Shown here: one piece after another, positions 17,816 through 25,655 of the stretch
How positions within the stretch are numbered: position 1 is the stretch's first letter
Layout of the letters: each line of letters opens with the position of its first letter
NCBI GenBank assembly: GCA_964476375.1
Contig: CAYYZW010000337.1
Span: 1 to 30,118, forward strand
DNA: 30,118 nt
Reading direction: 5' to 3'
Source of the DNA: SAT2750 sp964476375
Lineage (GTDB): Bacteria; Planctomycetota; Planctomycetia; Pirellulales; Pirellulaceae
Notes under the pieces: model-generated
What the model was told of the DNA's origin: nothing
Databases searched by the model: none
The model's input: only the letters and a program-made list of their open reading frames with translations
Translations under genes and position numbers: made by a program

Positions 17816-19489
17816 TTACGGCTGCGCGCGAACCGGGGCGATCACGTGCGAGGCATGTTTGTGGTTGTGCTGGATCGAGTTGGTGGCCTGGATGGCGTTG
17901 CCGGGAAACTCGATCGTCAACGGCTCACCGGTGTTGGGGTTCGGTTCATAAAACGGGGCCCCTGTACTTGCGACCGTCACCCGGATGCGGTGCCCGGGGG
18001 CAAAAACCTGGCTCATCCAGCCGACGTGCAGGGGAACCTGGTAGACCCTGCCGGGCTTCATCATGACTTCCTTCTGGAATCCCTCCCGGTAACGGGCCCG
18101 TAGGACATAACCGACAATCAGGATGGAACGGCCATCGGGGTAAACATCGCTGACTCGAACGATAAAATCACTGTCGGGTGCCGTGGAAGTGACAAAGAGC
18201 CTGGCCCGCACATGACCGGTCCATTCGACAGGTTCTTTCAGGGCCTCGGTGGTAAAGGTCAGGACATTGTCCTGGTTCTCAAAAGCACGGGCATCCCGGG
18301 CACCGGGAAATCCGCGGCCGGGAATCTCGGCTGGGTTGTTCGGGTCAGCAATGTAACGTGTCTCGCCATCCTCGGAGGAGGGTGCCGTGGTGCCCAGGCC
18401 GCCGCCGGTTGCCAGGTAATACGGGGTCTCGGTCGTTGCCACCGGCCAGTCATCCACCTGCCGCCATTGATTGCCGGGACTCGTTTTCTCTCCCACCGCG
18501 CCCATGGCGTAATACTGTACGGTTGGCTGTTGATCGGCGCCGTTCTCCACGTCCTTGAGATAGTGGTCAAACCACTGGATCATGTGGCTTAACATGTCGA
18601 AGGCGGCATTCTCGGGATACTCCATCTCCGCGACCTTGTTCCCCTTGTTAAAACGGCCATGAAGCCAGGGCCCCACGAGCAGCTTCTGCTGGCCCCGGGA
18701 TCCGGCCCCCCCCCGGTGCTGGCGACCGATGTAACTTTCCACCGATCCCTGGCACATGAAGTCGTACCAGCTTCCGATGGTCATGCAGGGGACGTTCATC
18801 TTGGAAAAGTGTCGGCTGCAGTCCTCCGCCTTCCAGTAGCGGTCATAAGTGGGGTGCGCGAACCACTCCTCCAGCATCCGCTGGTTGTCTGCCGGGTCCC
18901 GGCAGACAGCGGCCATCCCCTTGAACCGTTCCGGCCGGGTGGTGCCGCCGATCCGGTAGCCCTCCTGGAAGAGGCTCAGGCCGGTATCGATCATGTACTG
19001 GCAGACCAGGTGGGGAGGCTGGGTGACGGCCAGGAAGTTCTGTGCGTAGCCGGCCTGGGAACTGCCAAAGGTGCCGATCCTGCCGGTACACCAGGTCTGC
19101 CGGGCAAGCCACTCCACCGTGTCGTAACCATCCTTCTGTTGTCCCCAGCCGAGCGCGCGGTAACCGACGTAACGCCCCTCGGAGAGCTGCGTGCCACGGA
19201 AATTCTGCAGCGCCACGACGTAGCCATGGGACGCCATGCGGGCAAATTCCTCACGCGTCCGGCGGGCACGGGCATTGGCGTAACGCTGTTCCAAGAGCGC
19301 CGGCCAGGGTCCTTTACCAGGGGGAATGTAAAGGTAAACCGACAGCCTGACTCCATCACGCATCGGTACCATGAAGTGGGCTTCCTGGACACCAGCGGGC
19401 AGGGGGTCTTCCTCCTGGGCAGGGAGTGGGGAGAGAAATAGGAGCGGCGCCACGAACGCGGTCACCAGCAGGGGAAATGGGAATCTCAT
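17816..19489 (-). CDS. CocE/NonD family hydrolase (S15-type alpha/beta hydrolase), secreted
   Basis: This 557-residue secreted hydrolase is related to cocaine esterase and X-Pro dipeptidyl peptidases. The ATG at 19489 begins a clear signal peptide (RFPFPLLVTAFVAPLLFLSPLPAQ); the open frame runs 36 codons further upstream, but those residues look unlike a leader. The catalytic triad is visible: Ser144 in GSSQAG, Asp243 in IGSWYDF and His277 in GPWLHG. The C-terminal jelly-roll domain (about 390-540) ends with the family blocks FAPGHRIRVTVAST and FYEPNPNTG. It could cleave esters or acyl-peptide bonds; natural substrates of planctomycete members are unknown. It is divergent from the DUF1501 gene and convergent with the sulfatase. 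Confidence 0.9.
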   Translation of the reverse strand: MRFPFPLLVTAFVAPLLFLSPLPAQEEDPLPAGVQEAHFMVPMRDGVRLSVYLYIPPGKGPWPALLEQRYANARARRTREEFARMASHGYVVALQNFRGTQLSEGRYVGYRALGWGQQKDGYDTVEWLARQTWCTGRIGTFGSSQAGYAQNFLAVTQPPHLVCQYMIDTGLSLFQEGYRIGGTTRPERFKGMAAVCRDPADNQRMLEEWFAHPTYDRYWKAEDCSRHFSKMNVPCMTIGSWYDFMCQGSVESYIGRQHRGGAGSRGQQKLLVGPWLHGRFNKGNKVAEMEYPENAAFDMLSHMIQWFDHYLKDVENGADQQPTVQYYAMGAVGEKTSPGNQWRQVDDWPVATTETPYYLATGGGLGTTAPSSEDGETRYIADPNNPAEIPGRGFPGARDARAFENQDNVLTFTTEALKEPVEWTGHVRARLFVTSTAPDSDFIVRVSDVYPDGRSILIVGYVLRARYREGFQKEVMMKPGRVYQVPLHVGWMSQVFAPGHRIRVTVASTGAPFYEPNPNTGEPLTIEFPGNAIQATNSIQHNHKHASHVIAPVRAQP

Positions 19490-19526
19490 GGCGGTCTTTC
19501 GGCGAAAGAGAAAAGAAGCTTGTCTT

Positions 19527-19532
19527 ATCATA
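19527..19532 (-). promoter_or_regulatory. Candidate -10 box for the CocE-like gene
   Basis: TATGAT on the minus strand lies 38 bases upstream of the ATG at 19489 and downstream of the alternative start at 19597, so it favours the shorter protein. No convincing -35 sequence is seen. Confidence 0.3.
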
Positions 19533-19657
19533 GCGAACATCTCGCATAGACAAATCGGCGGACCAAAGATTGTCCTTGTCGGAAAAGTCGTTGACAATAT
19601 AAGCTGTCCCTGGACGAATACACTTTATCCAGTCTCCCTGACACGGATAATAGCAGT

Positions 19658-21016
19658 ATGAACGCTGACCGAATCGAGCAGGCGGATTACTTTTCCCGCC
19701 GCACGTTTCTTCGTGCGGGGGGCGCTGCTGCGTTGGGAGTCAGCCTGCCGGCTGCTCTGCCCCGGCCCCTGCAGGCTGCGGGCCCGGGACTCGGTAAGGC
19801 CCGGTCGTGCATCATGCTCTACATGATCGGGGGCCCGCCCCAGCATGATACGTTCGACATGAAGCCGGATGCCGATGTGAATATCCGCGGGGAATTCCAG
19901 TCGATCTCGACGGCCGTACCTGGATTCCAGGTATGCGAGTATCTCCCAATGCTGGGCTCGCTGGCAGACACGTACTCGATCATTCGCTCGGTACATCATG
20001 ACCAGACATTTCACGCTGCCGGGGTGCATTACAACCTCACCGGTTGGCAACATGCCCCCCGCGCCGGCCAGCCATTTCTCAGCCGGCGGGATGCCCCGTC
20101 GATCGGTGGGGTGCTCCAGCAACTTGAGAATGGGGGGGGAGCATTGCCGGCTGCCGTGCAGTTGCCGGTCTATATCACCCAGGATGGGCCGGGCACCGAG
20201 TGGGCAGGGCAGCACGCCGGTTTCCTGGGGCCCCGTTTTGATCCGTTGATTATGGATTTCAAGGGCAATCTGCCCGGCACGCTTCCCAAGGACTTTGTGC
20301 CGGCGGCGCCGAATACCGGGGAACGATTTGAACACCGTGGCAGACTGCTGAGGCGACTGGATCGAAAGCCGTTTGCCTCCGAGGGGGTGAGGCAACACGC
20401 CAGCAGCCAGCAAGAGGCGATAGGGGTGATCCGTTCTTCACCGAAATGGGAGGCGTTCTGTATCGATGACGAGCCAGCCAGGACCCGGCAGCAGTTTGGC
20501 GAAACCCATTTCGGGCGGAGTTGCCTGGTTGCCCGCAGGCTCGTCGAGGCGGGAGTGCGAATGGTGACCGTGGCATGGCCGATCCGCCCCGAGTTGCCCC
20601 ATTTTGATACGCACGCTGGAAACTTTCCCGACATGAAGAAAAACCTGCCGGTCATGGACCAGGCCATCGCCGCACTGCTTGGTGATTTAAAGGATCGCGG
20701 AATGCTGGAGGATACGCTCGTCGTCTGTACCGGGGAATTCGGTCGGACGCCGGTGATTAATCCCAACGGGGGCCGGGACCACTGGGGGTCGGTGTACAGC
20801 ACGATGCTTGCCGGCGGTGGAATTGCCGGTGGCCAGGTTTATGGCAGCAGCGACAAGATTGGGAGCCAGCCGAAGGATAACCCGGTTCATGTGAGTGATT
20901 TTGTGGCCACGATTTACCATGCACTGGGATATGACAGGAACACCAGGGTGATCGACTACCAGGGGCGTCCGCACTTCATCGTCAAGGGGCGTCCCGTGCT
21001 GCCACTCTTTTCCTAG
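19658..21016 (+). CDS. DUF1501 family protein with Tat signal
   Basis: This 452-residue protein belongs to the sulfatase/alkaline-phosphatase-like family DUF1501, which is greatly expanded in planctomycetes. The N-terminus has a twin-arginine signal (SRRTFLRAGGAAALGVSLPAA, Arg14-Arg15). Family blocks are HDTFDMKPDADVNIRGEF, IIRSVHHDQTFH, the late ICTGEFGRTP-like VVCTGEFGRTPVIN and GGRDHWGSVYS. No CxPSR formylglycine motif is present, so it is not a classic sulfatase. In planctomycetes DUF1501 genes usually follow a DUF1549/DUF1553 cytochrome gene; here there is none, and both neighbours are on the other strand. The enzymatic role is unproven. The TAG stop lies at the edge of a 7-base inverted repeat (21001-21022). 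Confidence 0.93.
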   Translation: MNADRIEQADYFSRRTFLRAGGAAALGVSLPAALPRPLQAAGPGLGKARSCIMLYMIGGPPQHDTFDMKPDADVNIRGEFQSISTAVPGFQVCEYLPMLGSLADTYSIIRSVHHDQTFHAAGVHYNLTGWQHAPRAGQPFLSRRDAPSIGGVLQQLENGGGALPAAVQLPVYITQDGPGTEWAGQHAGFLGPRFDPLIMDFKGNLPGTLPKDFVPAAPNTGERFEHRGRLLRRLDRKPFASEGVRQHASSQQEAIGVIRSSPKWEAFCIDDEPARTRQQFGETHFGRSCLVARRLVEAGVRMVTVAWPIRPELPHFDTHAGNFPDMKKNLPVMDQAIAALLGDLKDRGMLEDTLVVCTGEFGRTPVINPNGGRDHWGSVYSTMLAGGGIAGGQVYGSSDKIGSQPKDNPVHVSDFVATIYHALGYDRNTRVIDYQGRPHFIVKGRPVLPLFS

Positions 21017-21025
21017 AGTGGCGAC

Positions 21026-21063
21026 AAAAGAAAAACCCCCGCGCCGCCGAGGCGACGCGAGGG
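21026..21063 (-). terminator. Rho-independent terminator of hsp20
   Basis: On the minus strand, 24 bases after the hsp20 stop codon, 21063-21036 forms a GC-rich stem of 12-13 pairs (two are G-T) with a very short loop, followed directly by a T-rich tract (TTTTTCTTTT, 21035-21026). In the plus direction there is no T tract, so it serves only the minus-strand gene. Confidence 0.85.
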
Positions 21064-21087
21064 TCACGGTACCAGGGAAGGGGGGGG

Positions 21088-21522
21088 TTACTCGTCCCTT
21101 ACCTTGATATCAATTTTCTTCGGCAGCACCTGGTCCATCTTGGGGATCGAGACGGTCAGCACCCCATCCTGGTAACGGGCTGCAATCGACTCGGCATCGA
21201 CATCCTTGGGCAGGCCCAGCACGCGATGGAATTCGCCGTGGGTCCTTTCCCGTCGATGGTAGGTCGACTCCTTCTCATCCCGGGACACCTGGCGAGATCC
21301 GGAGACGGTCAACTCGCCTTCGTGCACCTCGATGTGAACCTCGTCGGCCGAAATACCGGGCAGGTCAAACTGGACCTCAAAGTGGCTTTCGGTTTCTGCC
21401 ACGTCCATTCTCGGCACGAACCGGGGGACGTCATTTCCGTCGGAAAAGACACGGCCGACCAGGTCATGCATACCCTCGAAACTCCCAAACAAACGATTCT
21501 GCCAGGGGATTAAAGTTCTCAT
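21088..21522 (-). CDS. Small heat shock protein, Hsp20/alpha-crystallin family
   Basis: This 144-residue ATP-independent holdase chaperone binds unfolding proteins in the cytoplasm. The alpha-crystallin domain spans about residues 38-132, from PRMDVAETESHFEVQFDLPGI through the RRERTHGEFHRVLGLP strand to the hallmark AARYQDGVLTVSIPK. The C-terminal tail carries an I-x-I motif (KKIDIKV) used for oligomer assembly. The N-terminal arm is short (MRTLIPWQNRLFGSFEGM). The start ATG at 21522 has a near-perfect AGGAGGA ribosome-binding sequence 8 bases upstream. The gene stands alone, with a strong terminator after it. Upstream are a sigma-54-like promoter and a palindrome, listed separately. Confidence 0.96.
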   Translation of the reverse strand: MRTLIPWQNRLFGSFEGMHDLVGRVFSDGNDVPRFVPRMDVAETESHFEVQFDLPGISADEVHIEVHEGELTVSGSRQVSRDEKESTYHRRERTHGEFHRVLGLPKDVDAESIAARYQDGVLTVSIPKMDQVLPKKIDIKVRDE

Positions 21523-21530
21523 TAACTCGT

Positions 21531-21537
21531 TCCTCCT
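21531..21537 (-). promoter_or_regulatory. Strong ribosome-binding site of hsp20
   Basis: AGGAGGA on the minus strand, 8 bases before the ATG at 21522. It is the most canonical Shine-Dalgarno sequence in the window, where many genes have weak or no visible ones. Confidence 0.8.
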
Positions 21538-21603
21538 CGTTGATGGAGTTGTTGTTACCTTTCGTTTTTCACCTTCCGTGGAATGGACCGGCGTATGTCA
21601 TGA

Positions 21604-21620
21604 CCTGCCACTATGGCAGG
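21604..21620. repeat. 17-base palindrome in the hsp20 leader
   Basis: CCTGCCA and TGGCAGG form a perfect 7-base inverted repeat around CTA. It lies 82 bases upstream of the hsp20 start and about 16-32 bases after the transcription start predicted from the sigma-54-like promoter. It could be a repressor operator or a leader hairpin. It does not match the CIRCE element. Confidence 0.6.
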
Positions 21621-21646
21621 AAATCCCGGTTCCTAGATGTATGTAA

Positions 21647-21663
21647 TGCAACTTGTATGCCAA
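21647..21663 (-). promoter_or_regulatory. Candidate sigma-54 (-24/-12) promoter for hsp20
   Basis: The minus strand reads TTGGCATACAAGTTGCA. This fits the sigma-54 pattern YTGGCAYR-N4-TTGCW at every defined position, with the GG and GC pairs at exactly the required spacing. Transcription would start near 21636, giving a leader of about 114 bases before the ATG at 21522. No competing sigma-70 pair of similar quality is visible in the 234-base gap. Confidence 0.6.
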
Positions 21664-21756
21664 TCATGAAAAGCCCCGGAAATGCAGTGATTTTGCGCAG
21701 CGGATGACGATCCTGCGGCACGATGGCGACCGTTGAGAGGGAACCAGCCGGGCCAG

Positions 21757-23055
21757 TTAATTTGCACGTCGCGGAATCGTCAGCCGGTGCAGTGTGAAGG
21801 GATAGAGCGTCGTCACGTAGACCGTCCCATCCCGCGCCCCGGCGATCCCCATCACCACGTAACGGGGAAGCATCGTACCATCCTCGAGGCGAGAGACACC
21901 GTGGTGCCATTTCCTGGCCTGCCCATCGGCATCGGTCAAGCTCGTGTAATCCGGATTCGAGATGGCGATCGGGCCCAGGTCTTCCGGCCCTCTGCTGCCA
22001 GGGCGGTACCGTACGACATGCAGGAATTTCCCGCGGCCCTCGAACGTGGCTGCGACCCCTGCCCAGACGGTCCCGTCCGGGGCCACGCAGAGTGCCCGGC
22101 AATCGGTCTTCTGGGCCGTGTCGATGAGCTTGCCCAGGGATTTCCCTTTGAGTATCGTGCCGCTGCCTCGCAGGTCGTACTGGTAAAGCTGGTTCCCGCC
22201 CATGGCGATGCTGTAGAGAATTTTTCGATCCGGTGAAATATCCCAGTTGATCGGATGGCTTTCCGGATGGGCCAGCAGGCTTGCCGCGGTCGGGGGTTTC
22301 CCGTCCACTGTCTGCGACAGCCTCGCGAGCCTGTCTGCGTGTGGATCATAGCGGGCAATCTCGCCACCCAGGATCGGGTGGTAGGCCCGTCCCCAGCGAT
22401 CGACCACGATGAAACTGTACATGTGCCGACAGTCGAGCAGGTCGCGGTAAGAGCCCGTCTCCAGGTTCAGCACCATGAAATGCGTGCTCTCGGTTGGCCG
22501 CTCGTCCGAGCAGGTGGAGATGTAGGCGACGTTGCGGGATTCATCGGGTGTGACGCTGATGATCCCCTGGTGTTTGACCGGGATCTTGTAAACGCGGGTT
22601 GTGCCGGTCTGCGGGTCATAGACCATGGGGTACCCGCCCGCGTAATCGCTGCGTGCCTCGCCATTGCGGGGATAGCCCTGCTTGGTGCCAAAGTAGATCT
22701 TGCCACTGCGGCCGACATTGTTTCGCGTGTGGATCTTGGACTGGGCGGCAAACCCGGTCACATCGGTCCCGATCTCCTTGTGGGCATCGACAACGACCTT
22801 CAGGGAGCCATCTTTTGGAGTGTATTCAACCAGGTAGGCGTTCTGGTCGTACTTGGCCGTGCCCACGTAAATGCGGCCGTTCTTTCCCTCCACGATGGAA
22901 AAATAGCCGCTCTCCTCACTGGTCAACTCGCTCGGTATCGCCGTCGCCGTGCTCCAGAGCCAGGGGGCCGGTTCGTCGGCTGCCACCGGTGGTGAACTCC
23001 AGGCGACAAGCAGGGCCAGGCAGGCGAGCAGTCGGGGTATCAATGGGCAACCCAT
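21757..23055 (-). CDS. Secreted beta-propeller protein of unknown function
   Basis: This 432-residue protein has a signal peptide (LIPRLLACLALLVAWSSPPVAA) and a repetitive blade pattern. Short beta-rich units contain GRIYVGT, GKIYFGT, NVAYIST, GRAYHPI, KILYSIA, GTVWAGV and GTVYVTT at regular 40-60 residue spacing, which indicates a six- or seven-bladed beta-propeller (NHL/SMP-30-like fold). I do not recognise catalytic residues and do not assign a function. The gene follows the sulfatase at 23082-24494 after 26 bases on the same strand, so the two probably form an operon; a role in binding or processing the sulfatase's substrate is possible but is only inferred from position. Confidence 0.82.
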   Translation of the reverse strand: MGCPLIPRLLACLALLVAWSSPPVAADEPAPWLWSTATAIPSELTSEESGYFSIVEGKNGRIYVGTAKYDQNAYLVEYTPKDGSLKVVVDAHKEIGTDVTGFAAQSKIHTRNNVGRSGKIYFGTKQGYPRNGEARSDYAGGYPMVYDPQTGTTRVYKIPVKHQGIISVTPDESRNVAYISTCSDERPTESTHFMVLNLETGSYRDLLDCRHMYSFIVVDRWGRAYHPILGGEIARYDPHADRLARLSQTVDGKPPTAASLLAHPESHPINWDISPDRKILYSIAMGGNQLYQYDLRGSGTILKGKSLGKLIDTAQKTDCRALCVAPDGTVWAGVAATFEGRGKFLHVVRYRPGSRGPEDLGPIAISNPDYTSLTDADGQARKWHHGVSRLEDGTMLPRYVVMGIAGARDGTVYVTTLYPFTLHRLTIPRRAN

Positions 23056-23081
23056 AAAGCGGATGCGGGAAAGAGAAAAGC

Positions 23082-24494
23082 TTACTTGCCTGGAGACGTT
23101 CGTGCTGCGGGGCTCCAGGCCGGTCGGGTATGGGCCTTGAGATCTGCATGATACCGCTCGGCCACAGCGGTGAGCTGCTTGACGCGTTCGGTTTCTTTCT
23201 CCGCCTGGTTCTTCGATTCGGCAATATCCTCGCGAAGATTGTAAAGCTCCAGCGTACGTTTGAAATGCAGTTTCCAGTCGCCCAGGCGAATCGCTTCCAG
23301 CCGGTTATTGCGGAAATAGTAGAATCCCGTTTTATCATGAGGGGACTCGGAATCCGGGTCGTCCAGCAGGCCGGACACGTCCAGCCCATCGATCGGACGG
23401 GAGTCGTCGAGTGTCGCGCCGACGATACGAGCAAAGGTGGGTAAGAGGTCAATCGTGGAGGCGACCTGGCTGCAGACCTGGCCAGGCTTGACCCGTGCCG
23501 GCCAGCGGATCACGCAGGGGACACGCATGCCTCCCTCGTAGGTGGTCGATTTTCCCGCTCGCAGCGGCAGGGCACTTCCGCCATGGTGCTTCTTGCTGCG
23601 CCAGGGGCCGTTGTCGCTGGTATAAACGATGAAGGTATTCTCGGCGAGGTCCAGTTCCTTGAGTGTCTGCATGATCTGGCCGACCGACCAGTCGATATGT
23701 TCGATCGTCAGCCGGTAGGCCTGGTGAGGATCGGCGTCGTAACGGTCATCCGAGACAAACAGCGGAACATGGGGCATGGTCTGGGCCAGGTAGAGAAAAA
23801 AGGGTTTGTCCTTGTTGGTACGGATGAACTTGAGCGACTCGGCCGTGTAGCGATCGGTGATGGTGACCTGGTTCACGGGGGATTCGATCACCTTCCTGTT
23901 CCGGTACAGCTCGTTCTTGTAGATGTCCCACTTTTTCAGCGACCAGATCTTGTCCAGGTCTGTGGGGTTATTGCCCCAGCCCTTGATCCGGGCCATGTCG
24001 TTGCTGTAAGGGATTCCGAAATAAGAATCAAAACCCTGGGCGGTCGGAAGGGTCTCTGGCGAGTCCCCCACATGCCACTTGCCCACCATCGCGGTGGCAT
24101 AGCCACGGGCCTTGAGCATGTCCGCGATGGTCACTTCATCGGGATGCAGCATCCCCCGGAAGGAGTCAATGGCCTTCTCGCTGTGAGGTCCCAGCACACC
24201 CCGCATACTGATCCGGGGCTGATAGCAGCCGGTCAGGAGTGACGCCCGGGAGGCCGAGCAGACGCAGTAGGCCGAGTAAAAGTCGGTGAAGCGGATTCCC
24301 TCGGAGGCCAGCTGGTCGACGTTGGGTGTCTTGATATTGGGAGAACCAAAGCAGCCCAGGTCCTGGTAACCCTGGTCGTCACAGTAGACGACAATGAAAT
24401 TCGGCGATGTCGTATCGGCAGCCTGGCTCACCAGTGGAAAAAGAAAGGGAAGGACTGCCAGCAGGAAAAGATGTCGAGGATCACGGGTCATCAT
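23082..24494 (-). CDS. Sulfatase, arylsulfatase A-like
   Basis: This is an exported 470-residue type I sulfatase. I start it at the ATG at 24494 (a TTG codon precedes it in frame and a second ATG follows). The signal peptide is HLFLLAVLPFLFPLVSQA. Asp39-Asp40 (VVYCDDQGY) bind calcium. The formylglycine motif is C79-S-A-S-R83: alanine replaces the usual proline of CxPSR, a variant known to be accepted by sulfatase-maturing enzymes. Further blocks are MVGKWHVGD (equivalent to GKWHLG), FLYLAQTMPHVPL and VYTSDNGPW, typical of arylsulfatase A and N-acetylgalactosamine-6-sulfatase relatives. It is the first gene of a two-gene operon with the propeller protein. The substrate is unknown; marine sulfated polysaccharides are the usual guess for planctomycetes. 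Confidence 0.94.
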   Translation of the reverse strand: MMTRDPRHLFLLAVLPFLFPLVSQAADTTSPNFIVVYCDDQGYQDLGCFGSPNIKTPNVDQLASEGIRFTDFYSAYCVCSASRASLLTGCYQPRISMRGVLGPHSEKAIDSFRGMLHPDEVTIADMLKARGYATAMVGKWHVGDSPETLPTAQGFDSYFGIPYSNDMARIKGWGNNPTDLDKIWSLKKWDIYKNELYRNRKVIESPVNQVTITDRYTAESLKFIRTNKDKPFFLYLAQTMPHVPLFVSDDRYDADPHQAYRLTIEHIDWSVGQIMQTLKELDLAENTFIVYTSDNGPWRSKKHHGGSALPLRAGKSTTYEGGMRVPCVIRWPARVKPGQVCSQVASTIDLLPTFARIVGATLDDSRPIDGLDVSGLLDDPDSESPHDKTGFYYFRNNRLEAIRLGDWKLHFKRTLELYNLREDIAESKNQAEKETERVKQLTAVAERYHADLKAHTRPAWSPAARTSPGK

Positions 24495-24551
24495 CAAGGA
24501 TGAGGCAGGGCGCCTCTTCTCCAGGGCGAAAGAACAAACAGGTTCTCCACG

Positions 24552-24557
24552 ATTCTA
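24552..24557 (-). promoter_or_regulatory. Candidate -10 box (TAGAAT) for the sulfatase-propeller operon
   Basis: CGTTAGAAT on the minus strand; the hexamer lies 58 bases upstream of the ATG at 24494. No convincing -35 sequence. Confidence 0.35.
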
Positions 24558-24615
24558 ACGGCTGAATTCTTGGAGCGTGGGAAGCGAAGAGCCTTTTTTT
24601 CGAAACCGGGGCTGA

Positions 24616-24621
24616 TACACT
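24616..24621 (+). promoter_or_regulatory. Candidate -10 box (TACACT) for the nitrilase-family gene
   Basis: TACACT lies 48 bases upstream of the ATG at 24669, within the usual distance range for this window. The -35 region is only a T-run. Confidence 0.28.
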
Positions 24622-24668
24622 TTCCCCGTAGGACGAGGGTGGAGACGCGTTGAACAAGGATCGGCCCG

Positions 24669-25649
24669 ATGCGAGAAATACGGATTGCCACGGCACAGTT
24701 TGAAAACCGGGATGGCGACAAGTCGTTCAACCTGGGGCGTGTCGACCAGTTGGCCGCCGAGGCTGCCGCGGGGGGGGCCGAGATCGTCAGCTTCCACGAG
24801 GGATGTATTCCGGGATACAGCTGGATCCAGCCACTGGATAAATCGCAGCTGCTGGAGATTGCCGAACCTGTTCCTGGTGGTGACTCGGTTCAGAATCTGA
24901 TCGAGATCGCCCGCCGCCACCAGCTGGTGGTGATGGCGGGATTGCTGGAACGGGACGACGAAGACCATGTCTACAACTGTTATGTCACCGTTGGCCCGGA
25001 TGGTTACATCACACGGTTCCGGAAAATTCATCCCTTTGTCAGTCCTCACCTGTCACCCGGCAGCGAGTACAACGTGATTGACCTGTTGGGCTGCAAGATC
25101 GGTTTCCTGATCTGCTATGACAACAACCTGGTGGAAAATGTCCGGCTGACGGCAATGATGGGTGCGGAGATTATCATCATGCCCCACGTTACCTGCTGCC
25201 TCCCCTCGGTGATGCCTGGACGGGGCGTGGTGGACCGGGCTCTCTGGGAGAACCGGCAGGCCGATCCGGAAACCCTGCGGGCGGAGTTCGATGGCCCCAA
25301 GGGGCGCGGCTGGCTGATGCGTTGGCTTCCGGCCCGGGCCTATGAGAACGGCATCTACGCGGTGTTCAGTAACCCGATTGGCTGGGATTACGATACAGTC
25401 AAGCCCGGCCTGGCAATGATCCTGGATCCCTTCGGCGAGGTGCTGGTGGAGAGTCGGTCGCTCCAGGACGATGTGGTGATCGGGACGCTCACGCCGGAGA
25501 AGATCGAGCAGTCATCGGGGCAGCGCTACCTCAAGGCACGCCGTCCGGAACTTTATGAGAGGATGGTCGAGCCGCAAGAGTCCCAGACGCTTCCGGGCTG
25601 GCGGATGGAACATGAGTCGGGTGACCGGGACGCAAGTACGGCGGAATAG
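24669..25649 (+). CDS. Carbon-nitrogen hydrolase (nitrilase superfamily amidase)
   Basis: This 326-residue cytoplasmic amidase of the nitrilase superfamily hydrolyses a carbon-nitrogen bond by thioester chemistry. The catalytic triad is Glu44 (SFHEGCIPGY), Lys119 (TRFRKIHPF) and Cys149 (GFLICYDNN). The middle is unusual: after Cys149 the usual short strand is followed by an insert (about 175-220, including NRQADPETLRAEFDGPKGRGWLMRWLPARAYENGIY) longer than in N-carbamoylputrescine amidases. The ATG at 24669 has AAGGA 8 bases upstream. The stop codon lies 6 bases from the convergent DUF1501 gene. Omega-amidase, carbamoylase or aliphatic amidase activity are all possible. Confidence 0.9.
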   Translation: MREIRIATAQFENRDGDKSFNLGRVDQLAAEAAAGGAEIVSFHEGCIPGYSWIQPLDKSQLLEIAEPVPGGDSVQNLIEIARRHQLVVMAGLLERDDEDHVYNCYVTVGPDGYITRFRKIHPFVSPHLSPGSEYNVIDLLGCKIGFLICYDNNLVENVRLTAMMGAEIIIMPHVTCCLPSVMPGRGVVDRALWENRQADPETLRAEFDGPKGRGWLMRWLPARAYENGIYAVFSNPIGWDYDTVKPGLAMILDPFGEVLVESRSLQDDVVIGTLTPEKIEQSSGQRYLKARRPELYERMVEPQESQTLPGWRMEHESGDRDASTAE

Positions 25650-25655
25650 ACCTGT

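Noticed and set aside
19591..19619. TTGACA followed 17 bases later by ACGAAT, upstream of the first DUF1501 gene
   Set aside because: The -35 is perfect but the -10 matches only three of six bases. The nearby TACACT at 19619-19624 is 22 bases away, too far for a normal pair. Left unassigned.
21001..21022. GCCACTC / GAGTGGC hairpin at the DUF1501 stop codon as a terminator
   Set aside because: The stem is only seven pairs, overlaps the stop codon and is followed by A-rich rather than T-rich sequence on the plus strand.
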